This document shows positions 48,090 to 57,844 of a DNA stretch of 64,000 bases, piece after piece (positions within the stretch are counted from its first letter, which is position 1; each line of letters begins with the position of its first letter). Below the pieces are notes generated by a model that saw only the letters and a program-made list of their open reading frames with translations, was not told the origin of the DNA and did not search any database. Source of the DNA: Halosegnis marinus. GTDB lineage: Archaea > Halobacteriota > Halobacteria > Halobacteriales > Haloarculaceae. Location: assembly GCF_029338355.1 (NCBI RefSeq), contig NZ_CP119802.1, forward strand, positions 1,054,001-1,118,000, given 5' to 3'. The translations under genes and the position numbers were made by a program.

Positions 48090-50456
48090 GTGGCAACGAC
48101 GTACAGCGTCGCGGAGGCCGTTCCGGAGTTCGCCGACGCGTTCGGCTTCGACGAGTTCAACCGGATGCAGTCGGCGGCGCTGCCGGCCGTCCTCGAACGC
48201 GACGGCAACGTCGTCGTGAGCGCGCCCACCGCCAGCGGCAAGACCGCGCTCGCGGAACTCGCTATCTGCAAGACGCTCGCCGAGGGGGGCACGGCGCTGT
48301 TCCTCGCTCCCCTGCGCGCGCTGACGAACGAGAAGGAGGCCGAGTGGGACCGCTTCGAGGAGATGGGCTACTCCGTCTACGTCGTGACGGGCGAGCGCGA
48401 CCTGAACCCCCGGCGCGCGGAGCGGGCCGACATCCTCGTGATGACGCCGGAGAAGGCCGACTCCGCGACCCGGAAGCACGACACGAACCGCTACGCGTTC
48501 GTCACCGACGTGGACTGCTGTGTCATCGACGAGGTCCACCTGCTCGACTCCGAGAAGCGCGGCGCGGTGCTGGAAGTGACCGTCTCGCGGCTCCGGCGGC
48601 TCTGCGACCCGCGGGTCGTCGCGCTGTCGGCGACGATGCCGAACGTCGAGGACGTGGCCGCGTGGCTCGACGCCCCCGACGAGTGTACCTTCGAGTTCGG
48701 CGACGAGTACCGGCCCGTTCCCCTCCACGCGGGCGTCGAGACGTACGCGAACGGCGACAACGCCTTCCAGGACAAGTACCGGCGGCTCTACCGCGCGCTC
48801 GACCTCGCACAGCCGCACATCGAGGACGGCGGGCAGTCGCTCGTCTTCGTCTCCTCGCGGCAGGACACGGTGCAGGCGGCGAAGAAGGCCCGCGACGTGC
48901 TCGCCGAGCGCGACGTGGAGATGGGCGCGCGCGGCGACTACGACCTCCACACCGACGCGCAGGACCTGCGCAACGACACGCTCCGCCAGTCCGTCGTGGA
49001 CGGCGTCGCCTTCCACCACGCCGGCCTCTCCCGGGAGGACAAGAACGCCGTCGAGGAGTGGTTCAAGCAGGGGAAGGTCCAACTGCTCTTCTCCACCTCG
49101 ACGCTGGCGTGGGGCGTCAACCTCCCCGCGCGGTGTGTCGTCATCCGCGACACGAAGCTCCACGACCCCCTCGAAGGGGAGGTGGACATGAGCCCGCTCG
49201 ACGTGCTCCAGATGCTCGGGCGCGCGGGCCGGCCCGGCTACGACGACAAGGGGTACGCCTACGTCGTCTGTGAGGGCCGCGACGCCGACAAGTACCGGCG
49301 GCTCCTCCGCGAGGGCAAGGAGATAGAGTCGCGGCTCGCGGGGGAACTCGACTCGCATCTCAACGCGGAGATCGCGCTCGGGACCATCCGGGACCTCGAC
49401 GACGTGATGGCGTGGCTGAAAACGACGTTCTACTACGTCCGCGCCCAGTCCGCCCCCGACCAGTACCGCTTCGGGGGGAAGCTCCGCGAGCGCGTCCGCG
49501 AGACCCTACAGGACCTCGTGGAGTCCGGGTTCGTGGAGACGGACTCGGAACTCCGCGTCGAGGGGACGGCACTCGGCCGGCTGGCCTCGAAGTTCTACCT
49601 CCGGTTGGAGACCGCGGAGGGGTTCAAGCGGCTGGCCGACCGCGCCGCCGCCGACGGCGCCGACCTCTCCGAGAGCGACGTGTTGCGGGCGGTCGCGAAC
49701 GCCGCGGAGTTCGACAGCGTGAGCGCCCGGCGCGACGAGCGCGACGCGGTCCGCGCCGTCCTCGGGCCCGAGGGGGACGACATGGAGCCGGGCAACCGGA
49801 AGGTGCTCGCCATCTGTCGCGCGTCGATGGACGGCACCACGCCCGGCGAACTCCAGTCGGACGCGTGGGTCATCAGGCAGAACGCGCTGCGGATGCTCGC
49901 GGCGCTGCGCGAGTTCCTCGACCGCTTCGCCGGGCCGCGGGCCGCGAACGTCGCCCGCCGCGCCGAGGCCCGCGTCGAGAACGGCATCTCCGCGGAGGCG
50001 GTCGGCCTCACGGCCATCGACGGCGTCGGGAAGGGCCGCGCCCAGAAGCTCGCGACGGAGGGACTCACCACCCCCGCGGACGTGGTCGACGCGGGCGTCC
50101 CCGGCCTCGTCGAGGCGGGGCTCTCGGAGGGGCTGGCCGAGCGCGTGCTCGCACAGGCGCGCGACCTCCCCGTCGTCGCCGTGGAGTGGGGCGACTTCCC
50201 CGGCAGCGTCGCGCACGGCACCAGCGAGATGTGCGACGTGACCGTCCGCAACGGGGGCGGCGGCGCGCGCGCCGAGATACGGGTGACGGTCAACGGGGTC
50301 GAGATGTCCTCGGAGTCGCGCTACCTCGGGGACGCGACGCTTCCGGTGGGAGTGTTCGGCGCGGACGCCGACGAACTGGAGTTCCGGGTCGAGGTGTCGT
50401 TCGCGGACCTCCCGCTCGTCCCGACGAGCGAGACGCGGACGGTCGCGGTGGAGTAG
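48090..50456 (+). CDS. Ski2-like superfamily 2 helicase (Hel308/Brr2 relative)
   Basis: DExH helicase of 788 residues. Motif I is VSAPTASGKTALAELA, Ia LFLAPLRALTNEKEAEW, II CVIDEVHLLDSEKRG (DEVH), III ALSATMPNVEDVAAWL, V STLAWGVNLPARCV and VI LQMLGRAGRPGYDDKG. A winged-helix and ratchet region follows, then helix-hairpin-helix repeats (IDGVGKGRAQKLATEGLTTP, about residue 640-700). A C-terminal beta-sandwich (VRNGGGGARAEIRVTVNGVE) is of the Sec63/Brr2 type rather than plain Hel308. DNA or RNA substrate is uncertain. Start GTG 48090 fits AATCCCTTTGG at 48055-48065; GTG 48063 is a less likely alternative. Confidence 0.85.
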   Translation: MATTYSVAEAVPEFADAFGFDEFNRMQSAALPAVLERDGNVVVSAPTASGKTALAELAICKTLAEGGTALFLAPLRALTNEKEAEWDRFEEMGYSVYVVTGERDLNPRRAERADILVMTPEKADSATRKHDTNRYAFVTDVDCCVIDEVHLLDSEKRGAVLEVTVSRLRRLCDPRVVALSATMPNVEDVAAWLDAPDECTFEFGDEYRPVPLHAGVETYANGDNAFQDKYRRLYRALDLAQPHIEDGGQSLVFVSSRQDTVQAAKKARDVLAERDVEMGARGDYDLHTDAQDLRNDTLRQSVVDGVAFHHAGLSREDKNAVEEWFKQGKVQLLFSTSTLAWGVNLPARCVVIRDTKLHDPLEGEVDMSPLDVLQMLGRAGRPGYDDKGYAYVVCEGRDADKYRRLLREGKEIESRLAGELDSHLNAEIALGTIRDLDDVMAWLKTTFYYVRAQSAPDQYRFGGKLRERVRETLQDLVESGFVETDSELRVEGTALGRLASKFYLRLETAEGFKRLADRAAADGADLSESDVLRAVANAAEFDSVSARRDERDAVRAVLGPEGDDMEPGNRKVLAICRASMDGTTPGELQSDAWVIRQNALRMLAALREFLDRFAGPRAANVARRAEARVENGISAEAVGLTAIDGVGKGRAQKLATEGLTTPADVVDAGVPGLVEAGLSEGLAERVLAQARDLPVVAVEWGDFPGSVAHGTSEMCDVTVRNGGGGARAEIRVTVNGVEMSSESRYLGDATLPVGVFGADADELEFRVEVSFADLPLVPTSETRTVAVE

Positions 50457-50499
50457 CCGCACTACGAGGCTTTTTCTCGCCGCCGGAACGACGCCCGGT

Positions 50500-51873
50500 A
50501 TGGACGAGATCGCGTTCGGGACCGACGGGTGGCGCGCCACCCTCGACACCTTCACCGACGGGCGCGTCCGGGTCGTCGGGCAGGCCGTCGCGGACTACCT
50601 CCGCGCGGCGGGCCGCGACGCGCCGGTCGCCGTCGGCTACGACGCCCGCGAGACCTCGCGCGGCTTCGCCGAGTCGCTGTGCGACGTGCTGACGGCGAAC
50701 GGCTTCGACTGCATCCTCCCCGAGCGCGACACCCCGACGCCCGTGGTCGCGTGGACCGTCCGGGAGCGCGGCCTCGCGGGCGCGCTGATGGTGACGGCGA
50801 GCCACAACCCTCCGGAGTACAACGGCGTGAAGTTCCTCCCCGAGACGGGCGCGCCCGCCCTCCCGGCGGTCACGGGGCGCGTAGAGGCGAACCTCCGCGA
50901 GCCCGAAGCCCTCCCCGAGGCGGAGCACGGGACGGTAACCGAGACGGACCTCGTCGGGGACTACCTCGACCACGCGCTCGGCCTCGCGGACGCCGACCTC
51001 TCCGGGCTGACGGTCGCGTACGACGCGATGCACGGCTCCGGGCGCGGGGTGACCGACCGCCTGCTCGAACGCGCCGGCGCGGAGGTGGTGCGCCTCCGCT
51101 GCGACCGCGACCCGACGTTCGGGGGCACCCCGCCGGAGCCGACGGGGACGCGCCTCGGCGACCTGGTCCGCGCCGTCGAGACGGGCGAGGCGGACCTCGG
51201 TATCGCCAACGACGGCGACGCCGACCGCATCGGCGTCGTCACGCCGGGCCGGGGCTACCTCGACCCGAACCGCTACTTCGCCGCGCTGTACGACTACCTG
51301 CTCGAATCGCACGAGGGAGACGCCGTCCGAACCGTCTCCACGACGTTCCTCATCGACCGCGTGGCCGAGGCACACGGCCACACGGCCCACGAGACGGCGG
51401 TCGGCTTCAAGTGGGTCGCCGAGGCGATGCTCGAACACGACGCGCTCCTCGGCGGCGAGGAGTCGGGCGGCTTCGGCCTGCGGGGCCACCTCCCGAACAA
51501 GGACGGGGTCGCGTTCGCGCTGCTCACGGCGGCGGCGGAGGCCGCGGAACCGTTCGACGAGCGCGTCCGCCGGGTGCTCGACGAGCACGGCGAGGTGGTA
51601 CAGGACCGCGTGAGCGTGGACTGCCCGGACGACCGGAAGGAGGCCGTCCTCGACGCGCTGGAGGGCGAGATACCCGACTCGGTCGCGGGCGCGAGCGTCG
51701 AGCGGGTGGCGACGGTGGACGGCTTCAAACTCCTGCTCGCGGACGGGTCGTGGCTCCTCGTGCGGCCGAGCGGGACGGAGCCGAAGCTCCGGGTGTACGC
51801 GGAGTCCTCCTCGACGCGGCGCGTGAAGGCCGTCCTCGCGGAGGGCGAGGCCCTGGTGAAATCGCTCGTCTAG
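50500..51873 (+). CDS. Phosphohexomutase (phosphoglucomutase/phosphomannomutase/GlmM family)
   Basis: Alpha-D-phosphohexomutase of 457 residues. FGTDGWRATLDTF starts domain 1. The catalytic phosphoserine is in MVTASHNPPEYNGVK (about residue 103), the Mg loop is IANDGDADRIGVV, the sugar loop is GEESGGFGLRGHLP and the phosphate-binding end is LVRPSGTEPKLRVYAE. The family interconverts hexose 1- and 6-phosphates. Glucose, mannose or glucosamine cannot be separated by sequence alone. The stop overlaps the convergent acetyltransferase stop in CTAG (51870-51873). Confidence 0.93.
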   Translation: MDEIAFGTDGWRATLDTFTDGRVRVVGQAVADYLRAAGRDAPVAVGYDARETSRGFAESLCDVLTANGFDCILPERDTPTPVVAWTVRERGLAGALMVTASHNPPEYNGVKFLPETGAPALPAVTGRVEANLREPEALPEAEHGTVTETDLVGDYLDHALGLADADLSGLTVAYDAMHGSGRGVTDRLLERAGAEVVRLRCDRDPTFGGTPPEPTGTRLGDLVRAVETGEADLGIANDGDADRIGVVTPGRGYLDPNRYFAALYDYLLESHEGDAVRTVSTTFLIDRVAEAHGHTAHETAVGFKWVAEAMLEHDALLGGEESGGFGLRGHLPNKDGVAFALLTAAAEAAEPFDERVRRVLDEHGEVVQDRVSVDCPDDRKEAVLDALEGEIPDSVAGASVERVATVDGFKLLLADGSWLLVRPSGTEPKLRVYAESSSTRRVKAVLAEGEALVKSLV

Positions 51874-52244
51874 CCGGCGTCGGTACGCTTCTCGCCGCGG
51901 AACCGCCCGTTCCCGGTCGCCTCCACCTCGAAGTCGAGCGCGTCGTAGAAGGGCCGGACGCGCTCGTCGAACTCCGCGACGACGGGGTCCCACCGCTCCT
52001 CGGCGGCGGCGACGAGCGCGGTGCCGATGCCCTGCCCGCGGCGGCGGGGCCGGACCGCGACGGCGTGGACCTCGCCGGGGTCGCCGATGCCGTCGGCCTC
52101 CACGGCGGCCGCGCCGAGCACCCGGTCGTCCTCGACGGCGACGAGCAGTTCCATCGAGAGGAGGTCGGGGACCTGCAGCATCGCCACGTCGAAGATGGAC
52201 CGGACCGCGAGGCGCTCGTCGGGTCGGGCCTCACGGACGTTCAT
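51870..52244 (-). CDS. GNAT-family N-acetyltransferase (small)
   Basis: Protein of 124 residues. VHAVAVRPRRRGQGIGTALVAAAEER is motif A with the Q/RxxGxG/A acetyl-CoA loop, and DERVRPFYDALDFEVEA fits the motif B helix and strand. The substrate is unknown. Its ATG (52244) lies 57 nt downstream of the samp2 stop on the same strand, so it could be cotranscribed with samp2. It converges on the phosphohexomutase gene with overlapping stops. Confidence 0.82.
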   Translation of the reverse strand: MNVREARPDERLAVRSIFDVAMLQVPDLLSMELLVAVEDDRVLGAAAVEADGIGDPGEVHAVAVRPRRRGQGIGTALVAAAEERWDPVVAEFDERVRPFYDALDFEVEATGNGRFRGEKRTDAG

Positions 52245-52301
52245 GGGGAGAGATAGGAGCGGCGGGGTTGAAAACCTCCGCGACGGCGGCCGCGGGTTCC
52301 G

Positions 52302-52502
52302 CTATCCGCCCTTGATGAGCCTGAGGACGCGGACCTCGTCGGCCGCGACGGGGGCGTCCTCTGGGACCGGGCTGTCGCCGACGAGCACCGTGGCCTCGTG
52401 GCGGGAGTAGCCGAGCGCCGCGAGCAGGTCCCCGTAGTCGGCGTCGGCGTCGAGCGTCACCGTCTCCACCCCCTCGCCGACCACCTCGCAGTCCACGCGC
52501 AT
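52302..52502 (-). CDS. samp2: Ubiquitin-like small archaeal modifier protein SAMP2
   Basis: Beta-grasp protein of 66 residues ending in EVRVLRLIKGG. The C-terminal Gly-Gly is the site that UbaA (E1-like) adenylates, allowing isopeptide linkage to lysines and sulfur transfer in tRNA thiolation. HEATVLVGDSPVPEDAPVAA is the second half of the fold and matches SAMP2 of Haloferax (from memory of its VLRLIKGG end) better than SAMP1/SAMP3 or MoaD. The start ATG has CGTTTCTTCC about 30 nt upstream, which may also be the T-rich end of the hairpin after the bactofilin-like gene. Neighbour rfcS agrees with the order I recall in Haloferax. Confidence 0.88.
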   Translation of the reverse strand: MRVDCEVVGEGVETVTLDADADYGDLLAALGYSRHEATVLVGDSPVPEDAPVAADEVRVLRLIKGG

Positions 52503-52533
52503 ACCCGGAGGGTCGGGCGCGGCGGGGAAGAAA

Positions 52534-52551
52534 CGAGCGTTCCGCCGCTCG
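52534..52551 (-). terminator. Hairpin and T-rich run after the bactofilin-like gene
   Basis: On the minus strand, 16 nt past the bactofilin-like stop, a perfect 6-bp stem CGAGCG / CGCTCG with a 6-nt loop is followed at once by TTTCTTCC. That hairpin plus pyrimidine run looks like a terminator. The same T-rich run is positioned to act as the samp2 TATA box. Confidence 0.5.
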
Positions 52552-52566
52552 GGCTCAGGGTCAGGC

Positions 52567-53571
52567 TCAGGCGACCGGCCGGATGGCGGGCGTGTAGGTG
52601 TCGTCGCCCTTGCGGCGCGCGCCGTACAGCGCGAGCGCCAGCGCGCCGAGGCCGAGCAGCGCGACGAGCGCGCTCACGAGCCAGCCCACGACGGGGACCT
52701 GGACGGCGACGAAGACGGCGAGGAAGCCGGCGAACAGCACGACGACCCTGGAGTCCTCGCGGTCGAGCGCGCGGGCGAGCCACGTCCCGACGACGAGGCG
52801 GCCGTACAGCGACCCGACCCACGCGAACAGGCCGAAGACGACCGCGCCGACGAGCGCCAGGGGAATGCCGACTATCGTCACGAGCAGCAGCAGGAAGACG
52901 ACCGGGGCCGCGACGACGGCGAGCAGGCCGACGCCGCCCGCGCGCAGGGGGCTGTCGAGCGCGAGGTCGGTGACGCGGCCGCTGAAGCCGGGCGCGCCGT
53001 ACAGCAGCACCGCGCCGACGACGAGGCCGACGAGCAGGCCGTAGATATCGAAGACGACCGGCGGGACGACCGGGCCGGCGTCGAAGCCGAGCGAGTCGTC
53101 CGCGACGAGCGACCCCTCGACCGCGCCGCGGTCGCCGACGAGGTCGGCGTCCGGGTCGTAGCGCAGGTCGCCCGCGATGCGCGCGTCCGGCCCGAGCGCG
53201 ACGGTCGCCGCGCCCGCGGTCACGTCGCCGAGGACGGTCCCGTCGACGGTGAGGGTGCCCGCGCCGACCGCGAGGTCGCCGCCGACGGTGCCGGACTCGG
53301 TCACGGTGACGGTGCCGGCGGCGGCGTTGACGCCGCCCTCGACCGTGCCGGAGACGACGATGCTACCCGCGGCGCCGTTCAGGTCGCCGGTGACGGTGCC
53401 GCGTATCAGGACCGTGCCGGCGAACACGTCGAGGTCGCCGTCGATCGTCTCGCCGGCGCCGACGACGACGGTGTCGCCGACGCGGCTCTCGGCCGCCACG
53501 GGCGCGACCGCGACTGACAACAGGACACAGACCGCGAGCAGCGCGGCCCCGATGCGGGTGAGACGACTCAT
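52567..53571 (-). CDS. Bactofilin-like (polymer-forming) exported membrane protein
   Basis: Protein of 334 residues. The N-terminal signal (about 8-28, [20 protein letters not shown]) is followed by about ten short beta repeats (30-150) with recurring GTVxGDL / GAGTxxV patterns. These form a right-handed beta-helix as in bactofilins (DUF583). The C-terminal half (about 170-320) holds four or five TM segments. Such proteins polymerise and may act as membrane-linked scaffold; the exact role in haloarchaea is unknown. The helix part is predicted to face outside. Start ATG 53571. Confidence 0.78.
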   Translation of the reverse strand: MSRLTRIGAALLAVCVLLSVAVAPVAAESRVGDTVVVGAGETIDGDLDVFAGTVLIRGTVTGDLNGAAGSIVVSGTVEGGVNAAAGTVTVTESGTVGGDLAVGAGTLTVDGTVLGDVTAGAATVALGPDARIAGDLRYDPDADLVGDRGAVEGSLVADDSLGFDAGPVVPPVVFDIYGLLVGLVVGAVLLYGAPGFSGRVTDLALDSPLRAGGVGLLAVVAAPVVFLLLLVTIVGIPLALVGAVVFGLFAWVGSLYGRLVVGTWLARALDREDSRVVVLFAGFLAVFVAVQVPVVGWLVSALVALLGLGALALALYGARRKGDDTYTPAIRPVA

Positions 53572-53703
53572 ACTCGGCGCTTCGACGTTACCGGCAATAA
53601 ACACCGCTGTATGGGTGCTGACACGTGTCAGCTCGGTGCCGTCTCGCGGCCCGCTCGGGGGGTTCTCGGGAGCTTTATCCGGGGGCGACGCCACGCCTCG
53701 GAC

Positions 53704-54690
53704 ATGAGCGAGGCCGCAGAGGAGGCCGCCGAGAGCGCCCGGGGCCGCGAGGTCTGGATCGAGAAGTACCGGCCCCAGTCGCTCGGCGACGTGAAGGGCC
53801 ACGAGCACATCACGGAGCGGCTGGCGAGCTACATCGAGCGCAACGACCTGCCGCACCTGCTGTTCGCGGGGCCGGCCGGCGTCGGCAAGACCACCTCCGC
53901 GGTCGCCATCGCGAAGGAACTGTACGGCGACGACTGGCGCGAGAACTTCCTCGAACTCAACGCCTCCGACCAGCGCGGCATCGACGTGGTGCGCGACCGC
54001 ATCAAGAACTTCGCGCGCTCGTCGTTCGGCGGCCACGACTACCGGGTCATCTTCCTCGACGAGGCGGACGCGCTCACCTCGGACGCCCAGTCCGCGCTCC
54101 GCCGGACGATGGAGCAGTTCTCCAACAACACCCGCTTCGTCCTCTCGTGTAACTACTCCTCGCAGATCATCGACCCCATCCAGTCGCGGTGTGCCGTCTT
54201 CCGCTTCTCGCCGCTGGCCGACGAGGCCGTCGCCGCGCAGGTGCGCGAGATAGCCGCCGCCGAGGGCATCGAGATAACGGACGACGGCGTCGAGGCGCTC
54301 GTCTACGCCGCCGACGGCGACATGCGCAAGGCCATCAACGGCCTGCAGGCCGCGGCCGTCATGGACGACACGGTGGACGAGGAGGCCGTCTTCGCCATCA
54401 CCGCGACGGCCCGCCCCGAGGAGATACGGGAGATGGTTGAGCTGGCGCTGGACGGCGACTTCGCGCAGTCGCGGGCGCGGCTCGACACCCTGCTCACGGA
54501 CGTGGGCATCGCGGGCGGCGACATCGTCGACCAGCTCCACCGCTCGGTGTGGGAGTTCGACCTCACGGACCGCGAGGCCGTCCGGCTGATGGACAGGATA
54601 GGGGAAGCCGACTACCGCATCACCGCGGGCGCGAACGAGCAGGTGCAACTGGAGGCGCTGCTGGCGTCGCTGTCGCTGGACGACGAGTAG
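53704..54690 (+). CDS. rfcS: Replication factor C small subunit
   Basis: Clamp-loader ATPase of 328 residues that opens PCNA on primed DNA. Seen: [20 protein letters not shown] (RFC box II-like), the Walker [21 protein letters not shown], Walker [21 protein letters not shown], the SRC motif [12 protein letters not shown] and a C-terminal helical collar. The frame is uninterrupted: no intein is present at the usual Walker A site. The final 15 codons and beginning of the stop (54639-54688) recur exactly at 54809-54858. Start ATG 53704 fits the family N-terminus. The gene order samp2, bactofilin-like, rfcS is in line with replication and modifier genes clustering here. Confidence 0.95.
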   Translation: MSEAAEEAAESARGREVWIEKYRPQSLGDVKGHEHITERLASYIERNDLPHLLFAGPAGVGKTTSAVAIAKELYGDDWRENFLELNASDQRGIDVVRDRIKNFARSSFGGHDYRVIFLDEADALTSDAQSALRRTMEQFSNNTRFVLSCNYSSQIIDPIQSRCAVFRFSPLADEAVAAQVREIAAAEGIEITDDGVEALVYAADGDMRKAINGLQAAAVMDDTVDEEAVFAITATARPEEIREMVELALDGDFAQSRARLDTLLTDVGIAGGDIVDQLHRSVWEFDLTDREAVRLMDRIGEADYRITAGANEQVQLEALLASLSLDDE

Positions 54691-54858
54691 CATCGGCGCG
54701 CGGAGCGCGGCGTTCACCGGGGCCGAGCGACGCGAGGGTCCGGCTTTTTCGGTGCAGATTTTTCGAGGAGCGGTGGCGACGCCACCCGACGACGAAAAAG
54801 GTGCACGTGCAGGTGCAACTGGAGGCGCTGCTGGCGTCGCTGTCGCTGGACGACGAGT
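54639..54858 (+). repeat. Exact 50-bp duplication of the rfcS 3' end
   Basis: 54639-54688 (the last codons of rfcS) and 54809-54858 are identical over 50 bp at an offset of 170 nt. The second copy is out of frame with the gene and ends in TGA where the first ends in TAG. The copies flank a 120-nt insert containing the T-tract/hairpin/A-tract element at 54744-54800. Confidence 0.9.
54744..54800 (+). repeat. T-tract / hairpin / A-tract element downstream of rfcS
   Basis: Outer arms CTTTTTCG (54744-54751) and CGAAAAAG (54793-54800) are perfect complements. Inside is a second T-run (GATTTTTCG) and a hairpin GGTGGC-GAC-GCCACC (54772-54786). Each tract is followed by GTGCA. It may terminate rfcS. 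The remaining stretch to alaS (54859-55066) holds only the alaS promoter region; I see no gene in it. Confidence 0.6.
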
Positions 54859-55066
54859 GAGAGAAACCCCGCGGTGTGCACGCGGGGGCGGGAAGGTCGG
54901 AGCGTGTGACCGTTCCCGCCCGGGCGTACACGCCCCCGGTATATGGCTCCGTGGTAACCGTCGAGTCGGGGAGTAACGGCGGCGTAAGCGGACGGCCGTA
55001 CTCCCCGAAATCGCCCGACGTGAACCTTCGGAACGCTTTTGCACCGCGCTCCGCTGGTCCGGGGTA

Positions 55067-57844
55067 ATGAGCGATCTCACCGCCGAATACGAACTCGACT
55101 ACTTCCACGAGAACGGGTTCACGCGGTCGGAGTGCGTCTCCTGCGGCGCCCACTTCTGGAGCCGCGACGAGGGGCGCGAGACGTGCGGCGAGCCCCCCTG
55201 CGAGACGTACGACTTCATCGGCGACCCCGGCTTCGACGAGCAGTACACCCTGGAGGAGATGCGCGAGGCCTTCCTCGCCTTCTTCGAGGAACACGGCCAC
55301 GAGCGCATCGAGCCGTACCCGGTGGCCGCGAACCGCTGGCGCGACGACGTCCTCCTGACGCAGGCGTCCATCTACGACTTCCAGCCGCTCGTCACCTCCG
55401 GGAAGACGCCGCCGCCGGCGAACCCGCTCACCATCTCCCAGCCCTGCATCCGGATGCAGGACATCGACAACGTCGGGAAGACGGGCCGGCACACGATGGC
55501 CTTCGAGATGATGGCCCACCACGCGTTCAACGCGAAGGAGGAGGTCGGCGACCGGTACGCCTACTCCGGCGAGGTGTACTGGAAGTCCGAGACGGTCGCG
55601 TACTGCGACCAGCTGTTCGAGTCGCTCGGCGCGGACCTCTCCGAACTCGTTTACATCGAGGACCCGTGGGTGGGCGGCGGCAACGCCGGCCCGGCCATCG
55701 AGGTCATCTACAAGGGCGCGGAGCTGGCGACGCTCGTCTTCATGAAGTACGAGCAGGACCCCGAGGGCGAGTACGAGCTGAAGGACGGCAACACGTACTC
55801 CGAGATGGACACCTACATCGTGGACACGGGGTACGGGCTGGAGCGGTGGACGTGGATGAGCCAGGGGACCCCGACGGTGTACGAGGCGGTCTACCCCGAG
55901 GCCATCGACTTCCTGAAGGAGAACGCGGGCATCGAACTCGACGCCGACGAGGCCGACCTCGTGAACCGCGCCGCGACGCTCGCGGGCGCGATGGACATCG
56001 ACGAGGCCGAGGACATGGAGACGGCCCGCGGCGACATCGCGGCCGAACTCGGCGTCGAACGCGCCGAGCTGGAGGCGCTGATGGAGCCGCTCGAAACCAT
56101 CTACGCCGTCGCGGACCACTGCCGGACGATGGCGTACATGTTCGGCGACGGCATCGTCCCGTCGAACGTCGGAACGGGCTACCTCGCGCGGATGGTGCTC
56201 CGCCGGACGAAGCGGCTGGTCGACACCGTCGGCGTGGACGCGCCGCTCGACGAACTCGTGGACATGCAGGCCGAGCGGCTCGGCTACGAGAACCGCGACA
56301 CGATACGCGACATCGTCCGCACCGAGGTCGAGAAGTACCGCGAGACGCTCGAACGCGGCGGCCGACAGGTCGAGCGGCTGGCCGAGGAGTACGCGGGCAC
56401 GGGCGAGCCGATTCCGCTCTCGGAGGTCATCGAGCTGTACGACTCCCACGGCATCCAGCCGGACATGGTCGAGGAGATAGCGGCCGAGGCCGGCGCCGAG
56501 GTGGAGATACCCGACGACTTCTACTCGCTGGTCGCGGCGCGCCACGGCGGCGAGGAGGCGTTCGACGACGAGGAGGCGGACGACGCGGCCGAGCGCATCG
56601 CCGACCTCCCGGACACGGACAAGCTGTTCTACGAGGACGGCGACCGGACGCAGTTCGAGGCCGTCGTCCTCGACGTCATCGAGCGCGAGGACGGCTACGA
56701 CGTCGTCCTCGACCAGACGATGTTCTACCCCGAGGGCGGCGGCCAGCCCGCGGACACCGGGACGCTCTCGACGGAAGACGCGACGGTCGAGGTGACCGAC
56801 GTGCAGGAGCGCGACGGCGTCGTCCTCCACCGCACGGACGAGAAGCCCGGCAAGGGCGAGTTCGTGCGCGGACAGATAGACGCGACGCGGCGCCGGCGGC
56901 TGATGGCCCACCACACCGCGACGCACGTCGTCGGCCACGCGGCCCGCGAGGTGCTTGGCGAGCACGTCCGGCAGGCCGGCGCCCAGAAGGGCGTCGAGTC
57001 CTCGCGGCTCGACGTGGCCCACTACGACCGGGTCACCCGCGAGCAGGTGAAGCGCATCGAGCGGGTCGCCAACGACATCGTCCGCGACAACGTCTCGGTC
57101 AAGAACGAGTGGGTCCACCGCAACGACGCGCAGGCGAAGCACGGCTTCGACCTGTTCCAGGGCGGGATTCCGCCGGGCGAGGAGATACGCCTCGTCCACG
57201 TCGCGGAGGACGTGCAGGCCTGCGCCGGCACCCACGTGAACCGCACCGGCGACATCGGCCTCATCAAGGTGCTCGCCACCGAGCGCGTCCAGGACGGCGT
57301 CGAGCGCATCCAGTTCGCCGCGGGCGACGCCGCGGTGGAGGCGACCCAGCACACGGAGGACGCGCTGTACGACGCCGCCGCGACGCTCGACGTGGACCCG
57401 ATGGAGCTGCCCGCGACGGCCGAGCGGTTCTTCACCGAGTGGAAGGAGCGGGGCAAGCGCATCGACGAGCTGAAAGAGCAGCTGGCGGAGGCGCGCGCCG
57501 CCGGGGCCGACGACGGCGAGGAGGTCGACCTCGGCGACGCGACGGCCGTCGTCCGCCGGCTCGACGGCGACATGGACGAACTCCGCAAGACCGCGAACGC
57601 GCTGGTCGCGGAGGGCTCCGTCGCGGTGCTCGGCTCGGGGCTGGACGGCGCCACGTTCGTCGTCGCGGTTCCCGACGGCGTGGACCTCAACGCCGGCGAG
57701 GTGGTCGGCGAACTCGCCCGCGAGGTGGGCGGGGGCGGCGGCGGCCCGCCGGACTTCGCGCAGGGCGGCGGCCCCGACGCCTCGAAGCTCGACGACGCGC
57801 TGGCGAAGACGCCCGACCTGCTGCGCGAGAAGGTCGACGCCTAG
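55067..57844 (+). CDS. alaS: Alanyl-tRNA synthetase
   Basis: Class II synthetase of 925 residues, archaeal type with an N-terminal extension: [23 protein letters not shown] near the start may bind zinc. The aminoacylation core has [20 protein letters not shown] and [20 protein letters not shown]. The editing domain has [19 protein letters not shown] (HxxxH) and the [11 protein letters not shown] (CxxxH) zinc ligands. A C-terminal Gly-rich segment ([15 protein letters not shown]) precedes the final helix. Lengths and motifs are normal. The stop shares CTAG with the convergent aminotransferase. Start ATG 55067. Confidence 0.96.
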   Translation: MSDLTAEYELDYFHENGFTRSECVSCGAHFWSRDEGRETCGEPPCETYDFIGDPGFDEQYTLEEMREAFLAFFEEHGHERIEPYPVAANRWRDDVLLTQASIYDFQPLVTSGKTPPPANPLTISQPCIRMQDIDNVGKTGRHTMAFEMMAHHAFNAKEEVGDRYAYSGEVYWKSETVAYCDQLFESLGADLSELVYIEDPWVGGGNAGPAIEVIYKGAELATLVFMKYEQDPEGEYELKDGNTYSEMDTYIVDTGYGLERWTWMSQGTPTVYEAVYPEAIDFLKENAGIELDADEADLVNRAATLAGAMDIDEAEDMETARGDIAAELGVERAELEALMEPLETIYAVADHCRTMAYMFGDGIVPSNVGTGYLARMVLRRTKRLVDTVGVDAPLDELVDMQAERLGYENRDTIRDIVRTEVEKYRETLERGGRQVERLAEEYAGTGEPIPLSEVIELYDSHGIQPDMVEEIAAEAGAEVEIPDDFYSLVAARHGGEEAFDDEEADDAAERIADLPDTDKLFYEDGDRTQFEAVVLDVIEREDGYDVVLDQTMFYPEGGGQPADTGTLSTEDATVEVTDVQERDGVVLHRTDEKPGKGEFVRGQIDATRRRRLMAHHTATHVVGHAAREVLGEHVRQAGAQKGVESSRLDVAHYDRVTREQVKRIERVANDIVRDNVSVKNEWVHRNDAQAKHGFDLFQGGIPPGEEIRLVHVAEDVQACAGTHVNRTGDIGLIKVLATERVQDGVERIQFAAGDAAVEATQHTEDALYDAAATLDVDPMELPATAERFFTEWKERGKRIDELKEQLAEARAAGADDGEEVDLGDATAVVRRLDGDMDELRKTANALVAEGSVAVLGSGLDGATFVVAVPDGVDLNAGEVVGELAREVGGGGGGPPDFAQGGGPDASKLDDALAKTPDLLREKVDA

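Noticed and set aside
53704-54690. Intein in the RFC small subunit
   Set aside because: The gene is 328 residues with an uninterrupted Walker A segment; no Hint motifs are present.
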